Shown here: piece by piece, positions 28,861-40,200 of the stretch
How positions within the stretch are numbered: position 1 is the first letter of the stretch
Layout of the letters: every line of letters starts with the position of its first letter
DNA from: Psococerastis gibbosa
Lineage: Eukaryota; Arthropoda; Insecta; Psocodea; Psocidae
NCBI GenBank assembly: GCA_963971405.1
Contig: OZ020491.1
Location: forward strand, 22,128,855 to 22,192,854
Direction: 5' to 3'
Length of the DNA: 64,000 nucleotides
Position numbers and translations under genes: made by a program
Notes under the pieces: generated by a model
Database searches by the model: none
Told to the model about the DNA's origin: nothing
What the model saw: the letters and a program-made list of their open reading frames with translations, nothing else

Positions 28861-28983
28861 TAAGTTTATTGGCTAAATTGTTGCGGTTGTACGGGGCTGG
28901 TGTTTTGTCTGTTTTAGAAGAAATGAGGTTATACTTATTTTTTCTATGTAGGCTATTGTAGTGGTGGCCAGCAAGGCTCTTAA

Positions 28984-29516
28984 TGCGGCTATTCCCCTTG
29001 TCAATTTTCCCGTCAAATGTGATTAAAAAGAGTCTGCTACCATATTATAACTTCATTTATAATAGATTAAGTATTTACATAATAGTCTCCTTAAGGGCAA
29101 ACCGGAGTCGCCGATATTCCATTTTTGTGCAAACTTTAATTTCTCGTGAAACGCAGAACAATGAAAAAATGCTGATTGGAAAGAAGGATTTTTTCTCCTA
29201 ATTTTGATATATAGTATGTTGCAATCATCAATACCGATCGGCTATATTTAGTGAACTTGATACGCAAAAATAACGGTCACTCAGGAGTTCAAGCTGAAGG
29301 AGTTCATCAACTGTGGCGAATTGGGCCTAATCAAAATTAGAAGAAAAAATTCTTCTTGCCATTCAGCATTTTTTCATTGTTCTGCGTTCCATATTTCATG
29401 AGAATTTGAAGTTTGAACAGAAAATGGAATATCGGCGACTCCGGTTTGCCCTTAAATTAATTTATAATATGGTAGCAGACTCTTTTTAATCACATTTGAC
29501 AAGTGGAATGGCCGCC
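28984..29516. mobile_element. Foldback MITE, family I, carrying a TTAA insertion
   Basis: The outer arms ATGCGGCTATTCCCCTTGTC ... AATAGTCTCCTTAA and TTAATTTATAATATGGTAGC ... ACAAGTGGAATGGCCGCC match the uninterrupted element at 63073-63253. Right flank TAA. Confidence 0.8.
29095..29451. mobile_element. TTAA-specific foldback MITE (piggyBac type)
   Basis: 357 bp with inverted ends GGGCAAACCGGAGTCGCCGA and its complement, flanked by TTAA at 29091-29094 and 29452-29455. The unfilled site CTCCTTAAATTAA occurs in the sister MITE at 63174-63186, so the TTAA was duplicated on insertion. TTAA duplication is the mark of piggyBac-type transposition. Confidence 0.85.
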
Positions 29517-30009
29517 TAACCAATCACTTGATGACGATATTGCCTATACAATTTTGCTCGTGTAGGAAAATAAAAAAGACTTGCCTATACTAATTTCTGT
29601 ATATTTTGAAAACATTAAATTACCAATAATCCCAGTTTCTCATTATTTACACTAAACATAAACAACCATAAGCGGCAGAGATTGAATAACCAATGGTCGC
29701 ACCTCTCAAACCTCCCCATTTGAAATCTAAAGAGTCTATATAAACAAACTTAGCCAGCCATAGCAGAACATTCAATCATAATATGGCTAGGCCATATTCT
29801 AAAACAGTGGTACTCCCACATTTTTTATGTTACAACAATAACCATTTTAATTGCGATTATTTACAAAATCAAAATTCTATCCTTCTGCCGCTTAGGCAAA
29901 AATTGTATTGCTCGTAAGCATTCATCAGGTATAATTGAAGAGCGATCGTTGATGCTTTTAGGCCATAGTCACGTGATATTCTCAAAAATGTACAGGTAGA
30001 TAGGAGTAG

Positions 30010-30290
30010 GGCTCTATATTAGACAGGTATTGTCATCCGCCATGTTGTATCCGTTATACGTCTTGTGTATAAGTCAAGCATTGGGTGTTTACCTATTTAT
30101 TTTTTGAAATTAATCGTTGTTTATTTATTTTTATTTAAAAAACGCGCTACTAAGTAGGGAAATGTATAATAAAAAATTACTAAAACGTGTATTAGTTTTT
30201 TCAATTTTTTACTTTTCTTACAATACTTACCATATAGGAAATATTGGATACAACATGGCGGATGACAATACCCGGGTATATAGTGCCTTA
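30010..30290. repeat. Foldback element, single copy seen
   Basis: GACAGGTATTGTCATCCGCC then ATGTTGTATCC (30033-30064) is mirrored by GGATACAACATGGCGGATGA then CAATACC (30247-30273). Outer pairing extends with TCTATATT and GGTATATAG. Confidence 0.6.
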
Positions 30291-31254
30291 GATAGGAGCA
30301 ATCATACCTAAGTGTGCTACTAAAAGCTTGAAAACTAAAGGTTTAAAAATAAAAAAATCAGGCTGAGCTCGGAAGTAAGAATAAGAATTTAAATTTAATA
30401 TATATGACGTATATGTACCGGTATATAGGTCTATTTATATTTTGAGTTGTGATTTCACATTCATTTTACTCTATTCCAGGTAAGAAAAATTTACAGACAT
30501 TTTTTTTAAAATTCTTAGTTTTAAAGCTTTTAGTGCTCATTGTCATCTATAGGTGCCATAACCTAATTTTAATTCGTGCGGCGACCATATTTTTGATTTT
30601 TCCATAACTCGCATTTATTGCTAATTTTTATTTCTTATATCTCAGTCTATTCGGCTGCCTAGTCGAATTTTGAAAAGGTTCACTACAACTTTAGCAGTAG
30701 GCTATAGGTGTATCGAGCATGAGACATTTCCCTAAAGCGGTTATGATATTGTAAAATCGACATTCGTGCCTAAAAACATCAGTATCCACAGTCAAGAGAT
30801 AATTTTCCCATCTTACTAACTCTAACCAAAACACGCGTCATTCATAACATCTAGAAATGGAAATATTCTTAGCCCAATCGATTTGAATTACTTAATCAAC
30901 ATGTCAATTCTTGTATTGGGTTAAAAAAAAGTTGCCCATTGAAACCGCATCTGGGCCTAATTGCAAAAGGGTAGTGTACAAATTTTTTGTCTTCAAGAAA
31001 TTGCCAATGTTTTGGTCAAAATGCGGTTGATCACAAAAAACATCATATTCGTACGTCACCTTTATAAAACTTGGTAACAAACATAGGCATACTGTACGTA
31101 TTTTAACTTGTGGACTGTAGCCTACAAAAAGGGCCAACTCAGTAGCTGTTGCTATTGATATACACATAAGAAAGCGACATATTTAAAGCAGGAATTCACA
31201 GTAAAATAATATAACAATTATTATTGAATTGATACTTGACGATTTTACAGCAAA

Positions 31255-31530
31255 GGCTTTCACGGCCGGAGTCGAATGAAGAACCAGTAGAATCCGGGCT
31301 GATGGGCCGTGGTTGAAATGAACGTTTCGTCAACATCTGCGGTCGACATCTTCAGTGGAACTGCGTAGACTTCTAAGATGTATCTCGGAGGCTCAGCAGC
31401 GACTGTGAAGTCTTAGAATTCTACGCAGTTCCACTGAAGATGTCGACCGCAGATGTTGACGAAACGTTTGGAAGTTCGCTTTCGTTTCGACCACGGCCTG
31501 TCAGCCCGGATTCTACTGGTTCTTCATTCA
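31255..31530. repeat. Large foldback with hammerhead-like cores on both strands
   Basis: Arms GAAGAACCAGTAGAATCCGG and CCGGATTCTACTGGTTCTTC; inner arms repeat CTGAAGATGTCGACCGCAGA on opposite strands. Core-like sequences are at 31434-31466 (+) and 31323-31355 (-). Confidence 0.6.
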
Positions 31531-33026
31531 GATGCTTTACGATTTTACTGTAGTGAATACCAACCTTAATTATGGTATACAACAGTGAGCAATAGACAAT
31601 AACAACAAGGCGGTGCCAAAAGAGAAAGTGAACAACTTTAATAAACACACAAATTCTCGCTATATAGCGCATACTGGCTCCGGCAGAGCTAACACAGACA
31701 GAAAATTTAAAATTATCCCGACATATGAGTTAGTTGTGGGTAACAACAACTTATAAACATGGCTCAATTGTTTTGGAAGTTGAAGGCCCGATGGGACATT
31801 GAAGCTTCAATAACTTTTTCCCTGTTTAACATTGTAACATATTTTATATATATGTGCTGACAATGACTAATGTCTGGTAACTCAGTTTATTGTTATTGTT
31901 CTCCTATTTATACGTTAGTATGAGGAAATCTTTGTGATAGGTAGTTTAAATGTTCAATTTCGAGATTTCAGTAGATTTACACGTTTTGAGGTCCCAGAAA
32001 CAGTGGTTTCTACAAAATGTCAGTCTGCTTGTCTAGTATTTCTCGGCTATTCGATGGGTTTTGATTGAATTCAGCGAGTAGGTTCACAAAATTCTTATCA
32101 CAGGGCCATTTTTTTTTTCAGTCAACTCAATTTTGGGGGATTTAACCCCCCAAAAAAACAGCTTACAATATTATTTTTCAAAAATGATTTATTTTTTTAA
32201 TTAAAAAAATGTAGTTGCTGTAAATGGGAAAATCCCACCAGGTCGCTTCCCCCTTGATCGTTTTGTTTAAGGTACAAAAAAATTAAAAAGGTTCAATCCT
32301 CTTCAAAAATTACTAAAATTTTTTATTCTGAAGAACCTATCTGTCGAAGCTTTACAACATCAGGTGTGGTTTAGGTGCTAAATAGAGTAACGAAACCGAA
32401 CAGGTTGCTTTTCCAATCAAGGTTTTGTTTTTGAAGTAATTAAAGATACCTAATCCGTGCCCCAATGCATTGCACACAATGATATTGTATTGGCAATATT
32501 ATTGTATACAATATTAAATTCGCCTGTCTTTTATGTAGTATGGACTGTACAATCAATCAATCTAGTGCTTTAGGATAGGAACAATCGTGGCAACCGAAAT
32601 TTAACCCTTGGACCAATATTTACTATTTTTATTACTCATATTTAACTATCACGGTACCTATACTAATTTATAAATAGGGAAGCATTAATTAAGTAATGCA
32701 GGGTTTTTGGCACTAACCCCGGGGATAATCCAACCTTTTGTGTTTGGTAAAGTGATCGAGTTAGGAGTGAACAACCCGTAGGAAATTAGCAGCACGAAAT
32801 TGAGTACTTTCTATTTTTTATTTAATTAACAAAGCAAGTTATTACAGACTTGGCTCATTTATAGTAGACTACTTCATACAACATATAATAAGGTATTTTT
32901 AATTTTCGAAATTTTAGTTTTTTCATAAACATGATAAAATTTTATAAACGATAACTTTTCACGCATAATAGATTTTATAAAAAAACTAGAATTTCGAAAC
33001 TAAAAATACCTTACTAGACTTAGGTA

Positions 33027-33902
33027 CAGGGTTTGTCCGGAAAGTAGTGGGACTGAATTTTTCCTGCCCAAACGGAGCAAAGGAGTTGGTGGTTCTTGGG
33101 AAGTAGCACACCGGTCGCCAATGTCGTCCGAGCCTTTGCGGAGTCAGCATCAGGCTTCAAGCGAACCTGTGTTAATGTGTGTCGTCACGGTCGGAGATGA
33201 ATCGTTTACTCGAACAGCGTTACGCTGTCAAGTTACTTGGCAAAACCGCGACGGAAACAGTTGTTTTGATGAAAACAGCATGGGCAGAACAAGCGTGTTC
33301 GAATGGCACAAGTTGTTTCGCGAGGGCAGGGAGCAAGTGAGGACGATCAACGCGCAGGACGTCCTTCTTCAAGCATGATCCATGTTGATTGCCTTCTTTG
33401 ACAGCAAAGCGATGATTCACAAGGAATTTGTACCACCTGGTCAGACAGCGAATGCAGAATTTTACGTGAGTGCTTGACCGACTGAGAAAACGGATCGTCC
33501 GCGTCCGCCCAGCCTTCGCGAATGCGTGGAAGCTGCATCATGGCAATGCACCAAGTCACACGGCGCTCATTGTAACGGAGTATCACGGTATTTCAACCAT
33601 CCCCCAGCCACCCTACAGCCCTGATGTCGCTCCCCCAGACTTTTTTCTCTTCCCTCACCTCAAAAAAGTCACATGGGACACCACCACGGCTCGGTACAGG
33701 GAGTTCAAGACGCCGTGACGAGGAAAATAAAAGAGATTCCGGCTTTCGCGTTCCAGGGGGCTTTCGAGGATTAGAAAAAGCGCTGGCAGCGCTATGTGGC
33801 TGCAGAAGGTTCCTATTTTGAAAGTTTTTAAGTCAATGTACCGATATTGTAAATAAATTTTCTTTCCTGGATTCAGTCCCACTACTTTCCGGACAAACCC
33901 TG
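33027..33902 (+). mobile_element. Internally deleted mariner element with intact terminal repeats
   Basis: 876 bp with inverted ends CAGGGTTTGTCCGGAAAGTA and its complement at the right end, about 32 bp each. Both flanks are TA. It sits inside an older foldback element (32764-34031), which supplies a clean boundary. The internal sequence holds pieces of a mariner transposase. It cannot make a full enzyme, but its ends could still be mobilised by a related transposase. Confidence 0.92.
33121..33718 (+). pseudogene. Mariner transposase remnant
   Basis: An N-terminal piece reads SVFEWHKLFREGREQVRT, the end of the mariner DNA-binding domain. After a deletion and frameshift comes FANAWKLHHGNAPSHTALIV then QPPYSPDVAPPDFFLFPHLK (33530-33680), the family's C-terminal catalytic block. 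The middle catalytic region is missing, so it is inactive. Confidence 0.88.
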
Positions 33903-34071
33903 TATATCATGCATAAAGTAATCTTCTACAACTTAAATGAGCCAAATCTTTAATAACATGCTTAGTTAATTAAATATAAAATAAAAAGTATTCAATTTCC
34001 GGCTGCCAATTTCCTACGGGCTGCACATTCTTAATGCAGGAAGAATATCCCTCCACAATAGGTACCAATAA

Positions 34072-34211
34072 GGCGGGTATTCCACCAACGTCAATAGTGA
34101 TATTAAATGTAGTTTTGACGTGGTAGCAGACATTTTTAGTATGTCTTTAATGTCTGCTACCACGTCAAAACTACATTTACTATCACTATTGACGTTGGTG
34201 GAATCCCCGCC
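34072..34211. mobile_element. Foldback MITE, family I
   Basis: 140-bp nearly perfect hairpin: GGCGGGTATTCCACCAACGT and its partner GTTGGTGGAATCCCCGCC, TAA on both flanks. Loop TTTTTAGTATGTC. Confidence 0.88.
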
Positions 34212-34510
34212 TAATGGAGGATTGCAAAACATTCACCGTTCGGAAATCGTCTGGCACCGCCTGCACAATGATGTACATTAAAAAGTGAAATGTAAAACAG
34301 CGATCATTATTGTAAACAAAGTCAGTAACAGATAAAAAATTTTATACAAAACAAATGCTTCTTTATATGGTACCACTCTCTAGTCATCAAACATCCCCTC
34401 ATTAAATACATAGGCCTACTGTAACTTCAATTAGTTATAGTTTCGGCCAGAATTATTAGTCAGACCAAATCGAGGACCGGACCCAAAGTACATTGAAAAT
34501 ATTTTCCAAA

Positions 34511-34688
34511 GGCGGCTATTTCACTTGTCAATATTCCGTCATTTATGCATCAATAATAAGTCTCTACCATATTGTAACTTAATTTATAATTGATAAGTTA
34601 AGTAACATAATAGTCTCCTTAAAACAAAAATCTCATCAATAATTATTAATGCACAAATGACTGAATATTGACAAGTGGAATAGCCGCC
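34511..34688. mobile_element. Foldback MITE, family I, long arm subfamily
   Basis: Ends GGCGGCTATTTCACTTGTC and GACAAGTGGAATAGCCGCC. Flanks are AAA on both sides, unlike the usual TWA. Confidence 0.8.
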
Positions 34689-34764
34689 AAAGCGAAGTTT
34701 AGGTTTTGGAGAAATTATGGATAATCCATGTCCAATACATTGCATACCCTGCCATTACTACTGT

Positions 34765-35175
34765 GAGTATTATATTGGTCGGCCCATTCTAGACCATGCA
34801 ATCGTCCCACCGATCAATTCAGTGCTATGGGATAGGGAAAGTCGAGACAACTGAAATTTAACCCTAGAACAATTATTCACCATGAAACTATTACCGTACT
34901 TATTTACTAATAGTTTAATAGGATAGTATGTACGGGTTCACTCGAACCGGTTCTTTTCAATTTTACTTCTTTCTAATGTGTTTATTTGGCCCATCAAACC
35001 TGCAGAGACCCCATGGATTTTCGGCCTTTATTGGTATCGTTTCTACAAGAATTTTTGGCCGCGGGCTAACTGGTACACGTCAACCCACGCCGCTCACAAG
35101 CGATAATGGACAAGTTCAGACAAGCTCAACCATTGACACAATGTAACAGGAGTAAGCGTGACTAAACAAGTATGG
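34765..35175 (+). repeat. Joined repeats C and B, plus strand
   Basis: C blocks (GTCGGCCCATTCTAGACCAT, AATCGTCCCACCGATCAATT) run into B blocks (CCCCATGGATTTTCGGCC, AGCGATAATGGACAAGTTCA). This shows the full C-to-B order in one copy. Confidence 0.65.
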
Positions 35176-36469
35176 ACAAGTCAAAACATAGGCTACTAAC
35201 AAAAGCAAATAATTTCGAATTAATTTGCCCGGAAACAACGACTTTCCAGATAAAATTTAGTACTCAAGGGCACACGTGACCAGGCCCCCCCCTCCCCCAA
35301 ATCAGTTACATCCATTTTTACACAGGTAATCCGAACACCATTTTCTTTTCTGGGAATAAAAACCATCCACTAAATTTCTCTGATAAAAGCCTTTATTTGA
35401 TATGGACCATTAAAACTCAATATACTGCATGGTATGTCACGTATGTATGTTCGTAGACTACTACAATACAGGAACAAAAACTTAGTAAATTAAGAAATTT
35501 CCTATGATCAACTGCAACAAATGCAGTGGGAACTTTCGGGAAGTACAACAAACTTTCTCCGCGAGTAAATTGTGAATAATTACTGTTCTAATAGCTAATG
35601 ACGAAGAAAAACTTCGTATTAAACGTGTAGTTTCAAAGAAAATCATGAAAATTGGATAAAAATACAATATAAATAAAAGTTATGTAGTTCTACGATTTTA
35701 CAAACCTCTTCAAGTATAGCGTGGCTGGGATATTAATAACTTTCCGAAGAACCCAAACATTTTGGCCACAGGTTCGGCCCATTGGCCAAAGAAGCACACA
35801 CTGTTTAAGAAGCACACTGTCATTCATTTCAAATGGTTTTCTAAAAACACTCACACATAACAGAGCACCAGAGTCACTGTTTAAAAAATTGAGTCCTCCA
35901 TCGGAGATAGCTATGAGCGACCTAGAAAAAATAAATAAAGCAAATTTTATCCTCTACCAATGATAATGGAGACTGTCGAACCACATGATGTATTAAGTAT
36001 TTGAGTATTTATTTATTAATAAAAAACATAATACAATCACTAAATATCAAAGGGCCACACTAAGTGCACCCTGTGAAGGGGACTTGCGTCGTGGCCCTTA
36101 TAAATATTACAAAACAAAAAACATAACAAACAAAACAATAATTATAAATACAAATAAAGTATACTGTTGTCATTATCATCAATAATCAGTTCCGATTGCC
36201 AGGGTGTAATATGTGAGCTTTCTCCACCTCCTTCCTATCTCTCCACTTTTGATTATTCAACACTTCCTTTGGGGCTGAACCCACCCACAAAAAAAAAATC
36301 GGAAAATTAGTATTTCGTAGAGCAAAGAAATTAACGTCACAGTTGTTTTTTGTTATTTATTGTTTATTAATATGAAATACCACGAAGTCACGAGTAATCT
36401 AATTATTTATGTCACAGTTGCAATGTCTATCAGGATCACGGTCATTGAGAATATTTTTTATTTTTAAAA
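35176..36469. other. Intergenic stretch, repeat-like fragments only
   Basis: Around 35995-36140 is a repeat-like block (AAAGGGCCACACTAAGTGCA, GACTTGCGTCGTGGCCCTTA). 36340-36410 mirrors 24845-24910. No supported gene. Confidence 0.4.
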
Positions 36470-36625
36470 AAAGGCTAAATCGCCTACAATCAATTCAATG
36501 AATGTATTCGATTAACCTCTTCAATCGCCTCACTAAGTCACCTAATGGGTACTTGTGTCTAGTTACGACACGTCTCCGACCGCAAGGTGTATAGATACTC
36601 GCACAAATACAAGCACGCTACCACC
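36470..36625 (-). mobile_element. SINE family 2 body fragment
   Basis: Same order as 13628-13790: A/T run, ATGTATTCGATTAACCTC, ACACGTCTCCGACCGCAAGG, then CACCTTGCCACCGAAG. Confidence 0.6.
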
Positions 36626-36798
36626 TTGCCACCGAAGTTGGGTGCACAGTATTCAGATGGGTCGATCTGCAAGTTGCTGCAAGGTCAAGATTACCAATAT
36701 AAAAAGGAACTGTGTTTCCAAAAGCTATGCCGATGTCTGAACTATACTTTGGATGCAATACAATTTCTTGGGCCCCATACAAGGGAAGGTCAGACGAA

Positions 36799-37073
36799 GG
36801 CGGCAATTCCACCGGCGATTTTACTTCATTTGTGATTTGAGATTTTTTGTTTGTTTTGTTTTAAGGAGACTATTATGTAGATACTTAACTTATCTATTAT
36901 AAATTAAGTTATAATATGGTAGACTGGTAGAGACTTATTAATGATGTCTGCTATAATATTATAACTTAATTTATAATAGATAAGTTAAGTATCTACATAA
37001 TAGTCTCCTTAAAACAAAACAAACAAAAAATCTCAAATCACAAATGAAGTAAAATCGCCGGTGGAATAGCCGC
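36799..37073. mobile_element. Foldback MITE, family I, largest perfect palindrome
   Basis: 275 bp with arms near 135 bp: GGCGGCAATTCCACCGGCGA and TCGCCGGTGGAATAGCCGCC, with GGAGACTATTATGTAGATAC and its complement inside. It ends 83 bp from the MYT1 stop codon, probably in the 3' UTR or just beyond. Confidence 0.85.
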
Positions 37074-37155
37074 CCAACCGGACAATAAAATGATTACCTT
37101 GTGGTCAGTGATGAGCCCACGGGTGTGGAGGCCAGCCCGCGGCCTGGGGTTGGTC

Positions 37156-37243
37156 TCAAATAGGGGTCGGCAGCAGAGTGAAGTCTTGGAGCGCAGACTT
37201 TACAGTTTCGTATAGCGGCCGCTGAGACTCGTCAGCGCAATAC
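37156..37243 (-). CDS. MYT1: MYT1 last coding exon: conserved C-terminal tail
   Basis: 88 bp, acceptor GAATTTTAG, phase 2 in, stop TGA at 37156-37158. It reads [20 protein letters not shown] then FTLLPTPI. Vertebrate MYT1L ends [20 protein letters not shown], with the same short helix at the same distance from the coiled coil. Too short to be seen as a long open frame; found by following the phase-2 donor of the previous exon. The gene therefore ends here and converges on Spinster. Confidence 0.85.
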
Positions 37244-40200
37244 CTAAAATTCACAAACCGATACCATCATTCATACAAAATCGCCCAAGCCTGGCTAGAT
37301 AGTTTCATTAAATAACCGATCTTTCATGTGACGTGTCCACTGAAGTCTGCTTCTCTAGTACTCAGTTTCCTCAGTCGCCCTATGATAATTTTGTTTTATC
37401 CAACGCCGGCTCTTGGTATATCAGCCAGTCACTAGAGGGATCCCAGTGTTCTTTCAGGGTTGTTTTCCACTCTCTCAACGTCCGCTAGTGCCTAGCAGTA
37501 ATGGGGATGCTCTGCGTCCGTACGCCAGGGAGGTACAGAGCGGGCATTGGTCGGTTTCAGTTAGACTAATTCGGCTTAGGTAGACCTGGCGGTAGTCGTG
37601 CTTTATTCTGCATGTAACGTCGTTGCCGACGTACACTGCTCTGGCGATGTTGTTAATAATGCGAGACTTGGCTATCATACCAAACAGCTTTCTAGCAGAA
37701 GTTTAAACTGTGAAGCTGTGTTTTTAAGGGTCCAGAGGCAAATGCCAGTTTGGTCCAACCAGTTTCGAATGTTCTTCCTATCTGGAATAATAAGTCCTTT
37801 CTGCAGGAAAACCCTATCGTGATTTTAATATAATAACTTTACGATCACCGATACACAAAGAGGATCACTGAGAAATTTGTAATTGGAGCAAACGGGTTGA
37901 TGCAAAATTACAGAGTCTACTTCAGAAAATTTCTCTCGCTGATACACGATTTTCTGACAACCGTGCACTGGCGTCAGAAATCTTCTGAAGTAGACTGTGG
38001 TTTTTCACCAACCCATGTGCTCCAATTCAGATTTCTCGGCGTTTGTCGCCAGTACTGAATCATTCTTGTGTACCGGGCCTATGTTAATAACCTTACCCGT
38101 CGGCGTTACAGAGAGACTGCAATTTGGTTAGGTAGTTGTCAAGGTTCTCGTGGGTCGGCTTGTCGCCCACCCCCGGCATCCGCACGTGTTCAAGCAGACT
38201 CATCACATTGTTTCGCAAACTTTCGTAGTATTCGTTCAAGTTATTATTCCTCTGAGACAACCCCTGAGTGTCCTGAAAAGGAAGCAATACAATAAATAAA
38301 TAAATAAATAAAGCCCTTTTGTTCCATTATTAAGCCAACCAAGCGGAGTTAGGACTAAACAGACTATACAGCCCTCCATCTTCATCTGCTCAAATCAAGA
38401 ACCTTATCGAGAAGATGCAAGGAAATAATACATCGAACTCGACCAGTCGTAACCCATGGGTGTGAGACATGGGTTATGACTCTGAGGAGCGAGGAGCTGC
38501 TTGAAAAGTGGGAGCGCAAGATACTCCGAAAGGTGTATGGACCAGTGCAAAATGAGGGACAGAGAGTAGAAATGACAAACTCTACGCGATATACCGAGAA
38601 CCTCCGATAGTAGCCGAAATCAAGAGAGACCGCATCAGGGCCCTCTCTTACATTCAATTAAGAAGGCGCCTGCCCTACGAAGCATGGTTAGAAAATGAAG
38701 CAAGTGTGGAACCTCTCGGGTCAGAGTCCGTATCACTTCTGAACATGACCTGACTGAAATGTTGGCCAGAAATCTAAAATGCATGTCCGCTGCCCTTTGC
38801 AACTGGACAAATTTGGTATTCTTTCATTTTCGAGAGCTTTCTCATTTTATTGAATGGTACAATTTAAAATATCGCAAGCTCTAACAGTATTTGTAAGTCA
38901 CAATCAGTTTTATTAGATTGCACCAACCATGGCGTCAGGTTGGCAGAAACTAGGAGTCTCTACCTCGGACACGAAAAACTAAACTTAACTGTAGGTATTT
39001 CTACTATTAAATTTACGTAATAAGGCTGGGATTCCACCGACGTCAATAGTGATAGTAATGATGCTATTGAAGTGGTAGCAGACATTTTTAGACTGTCTTT
39101 AATGTCTGCTACCACGTCAATACCATCAACATTACTATCACTATTGACGTCGGTGGAATCCCCCCCTAACCAATTATAAATATGGGTGCTTCTACTATCC
39201 AATTGGTTTTATTAATATCTTCCTCATGGGCTAGCTGTAGTAGGCCACCCTTACCCAATCCCTAAGCGCTCATGGCTTATGCACGGTTGCAAAAAAATAA
39301 GATACGGCTTTTTTGCAGTCCACTAGCGTAACTGTACAGCAGCGTCTAAAATTTACTTTTCATCAATGTCCTTACCTTATCGCCCTGCCTTAAGTGAGCT
39401 TCCATAGCACTAATGTCTGTGTGAAGGCGAAGCATCTGAGACTCAACACGGGCATTCTCTCTCTGAAGTTCGGATATTTCTGCCTCGAGTGTCATCAGAT
39501 CTTCACCACCGGGTCCCGTGCCACTGCCTGGGTGTCCGGATTCCAGCCCTGCAAAAACAAGGAAATTAGTTGGTAAGTTGAATTATTCCTATGCTTTTTC
39601 AGTAACATTTACAGCAACTTTCTTTTTTTATGTTAGAACCCTGCATCCAGGAATCGTTTCCTATAACATTTCCCCCACCGCTATTGGCCATGTTTAGCTT
39701 ATAGTTGCGGCAAACTTGGTAGTGTGCACAGCGTTGGGAGGGGAACACGGTGGACATGATAACGTGCTGAGATTATACTAGCTAGTCTGAGTGCATGTCA
39801 AGTCCTGGTCACCTCCGAATTAATCGTGCGACTTTACTATGTTCTCGAAATGGTTCGGAATCCACTATAATCAGGAAGTCCACCCTGTCAGTCAACTCCC
39901 CTTCTTTCCGAGATGAAGGAGTCTGCCCTTAGGGTGCCTCAAGTTCATAAACAGACTCACTCCCCCCGCCAGGCTGACAGGGTTGCTTAAAGCAGAAATG
40001 CTGAAAGCAGGCGTTAGAAAACAAACAAAAGCTTTTAGTTAAGCTTCATCTGTTCTATTTTATTATATCGCTGACAATTGCTTACCACATTGCTTGCCGT
40101 ATATATCATCGGGGCGGAATTTGGTCTTGGTAGACTGTCCCGCGATGGGACACCCAGACAGAGAGCGGTGCGTTAAAAAAGTGCCATTGATGTGTCCCGT

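Larger units (their letters stand above)
29517..32760. other. Intergenic stretch holding two foldbacks only
   Basis: Apart from the foldbacks at 30010-30290 and 31255-31530 and a scrap of repeat C at 32555-32620 I see no gene. Short open frames are AT-driven. Confidence 0.5.
32764..34031. mobile_element. Foldback element, family II, with mariner inside
   Basis: Left end GGAGTGAACAACCCGTAGG, right end CCTACGGGCTGCACATTC. Internal arms match 6041-6444. The mariner element 33027-33902 occupies the centre at a TA. Without it the element is about 390 bp, the size of the complete copy. Confidence 0.75.

Noticed and set aside
38093..38095. TAA as the MYT1 stop codon
   Set aside because: It overlaps a strong donor (GG|GTAAGG), and the exon at 37156-37243 continues in phase with the conserved family tail. 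It could still be used if the intron is retained.
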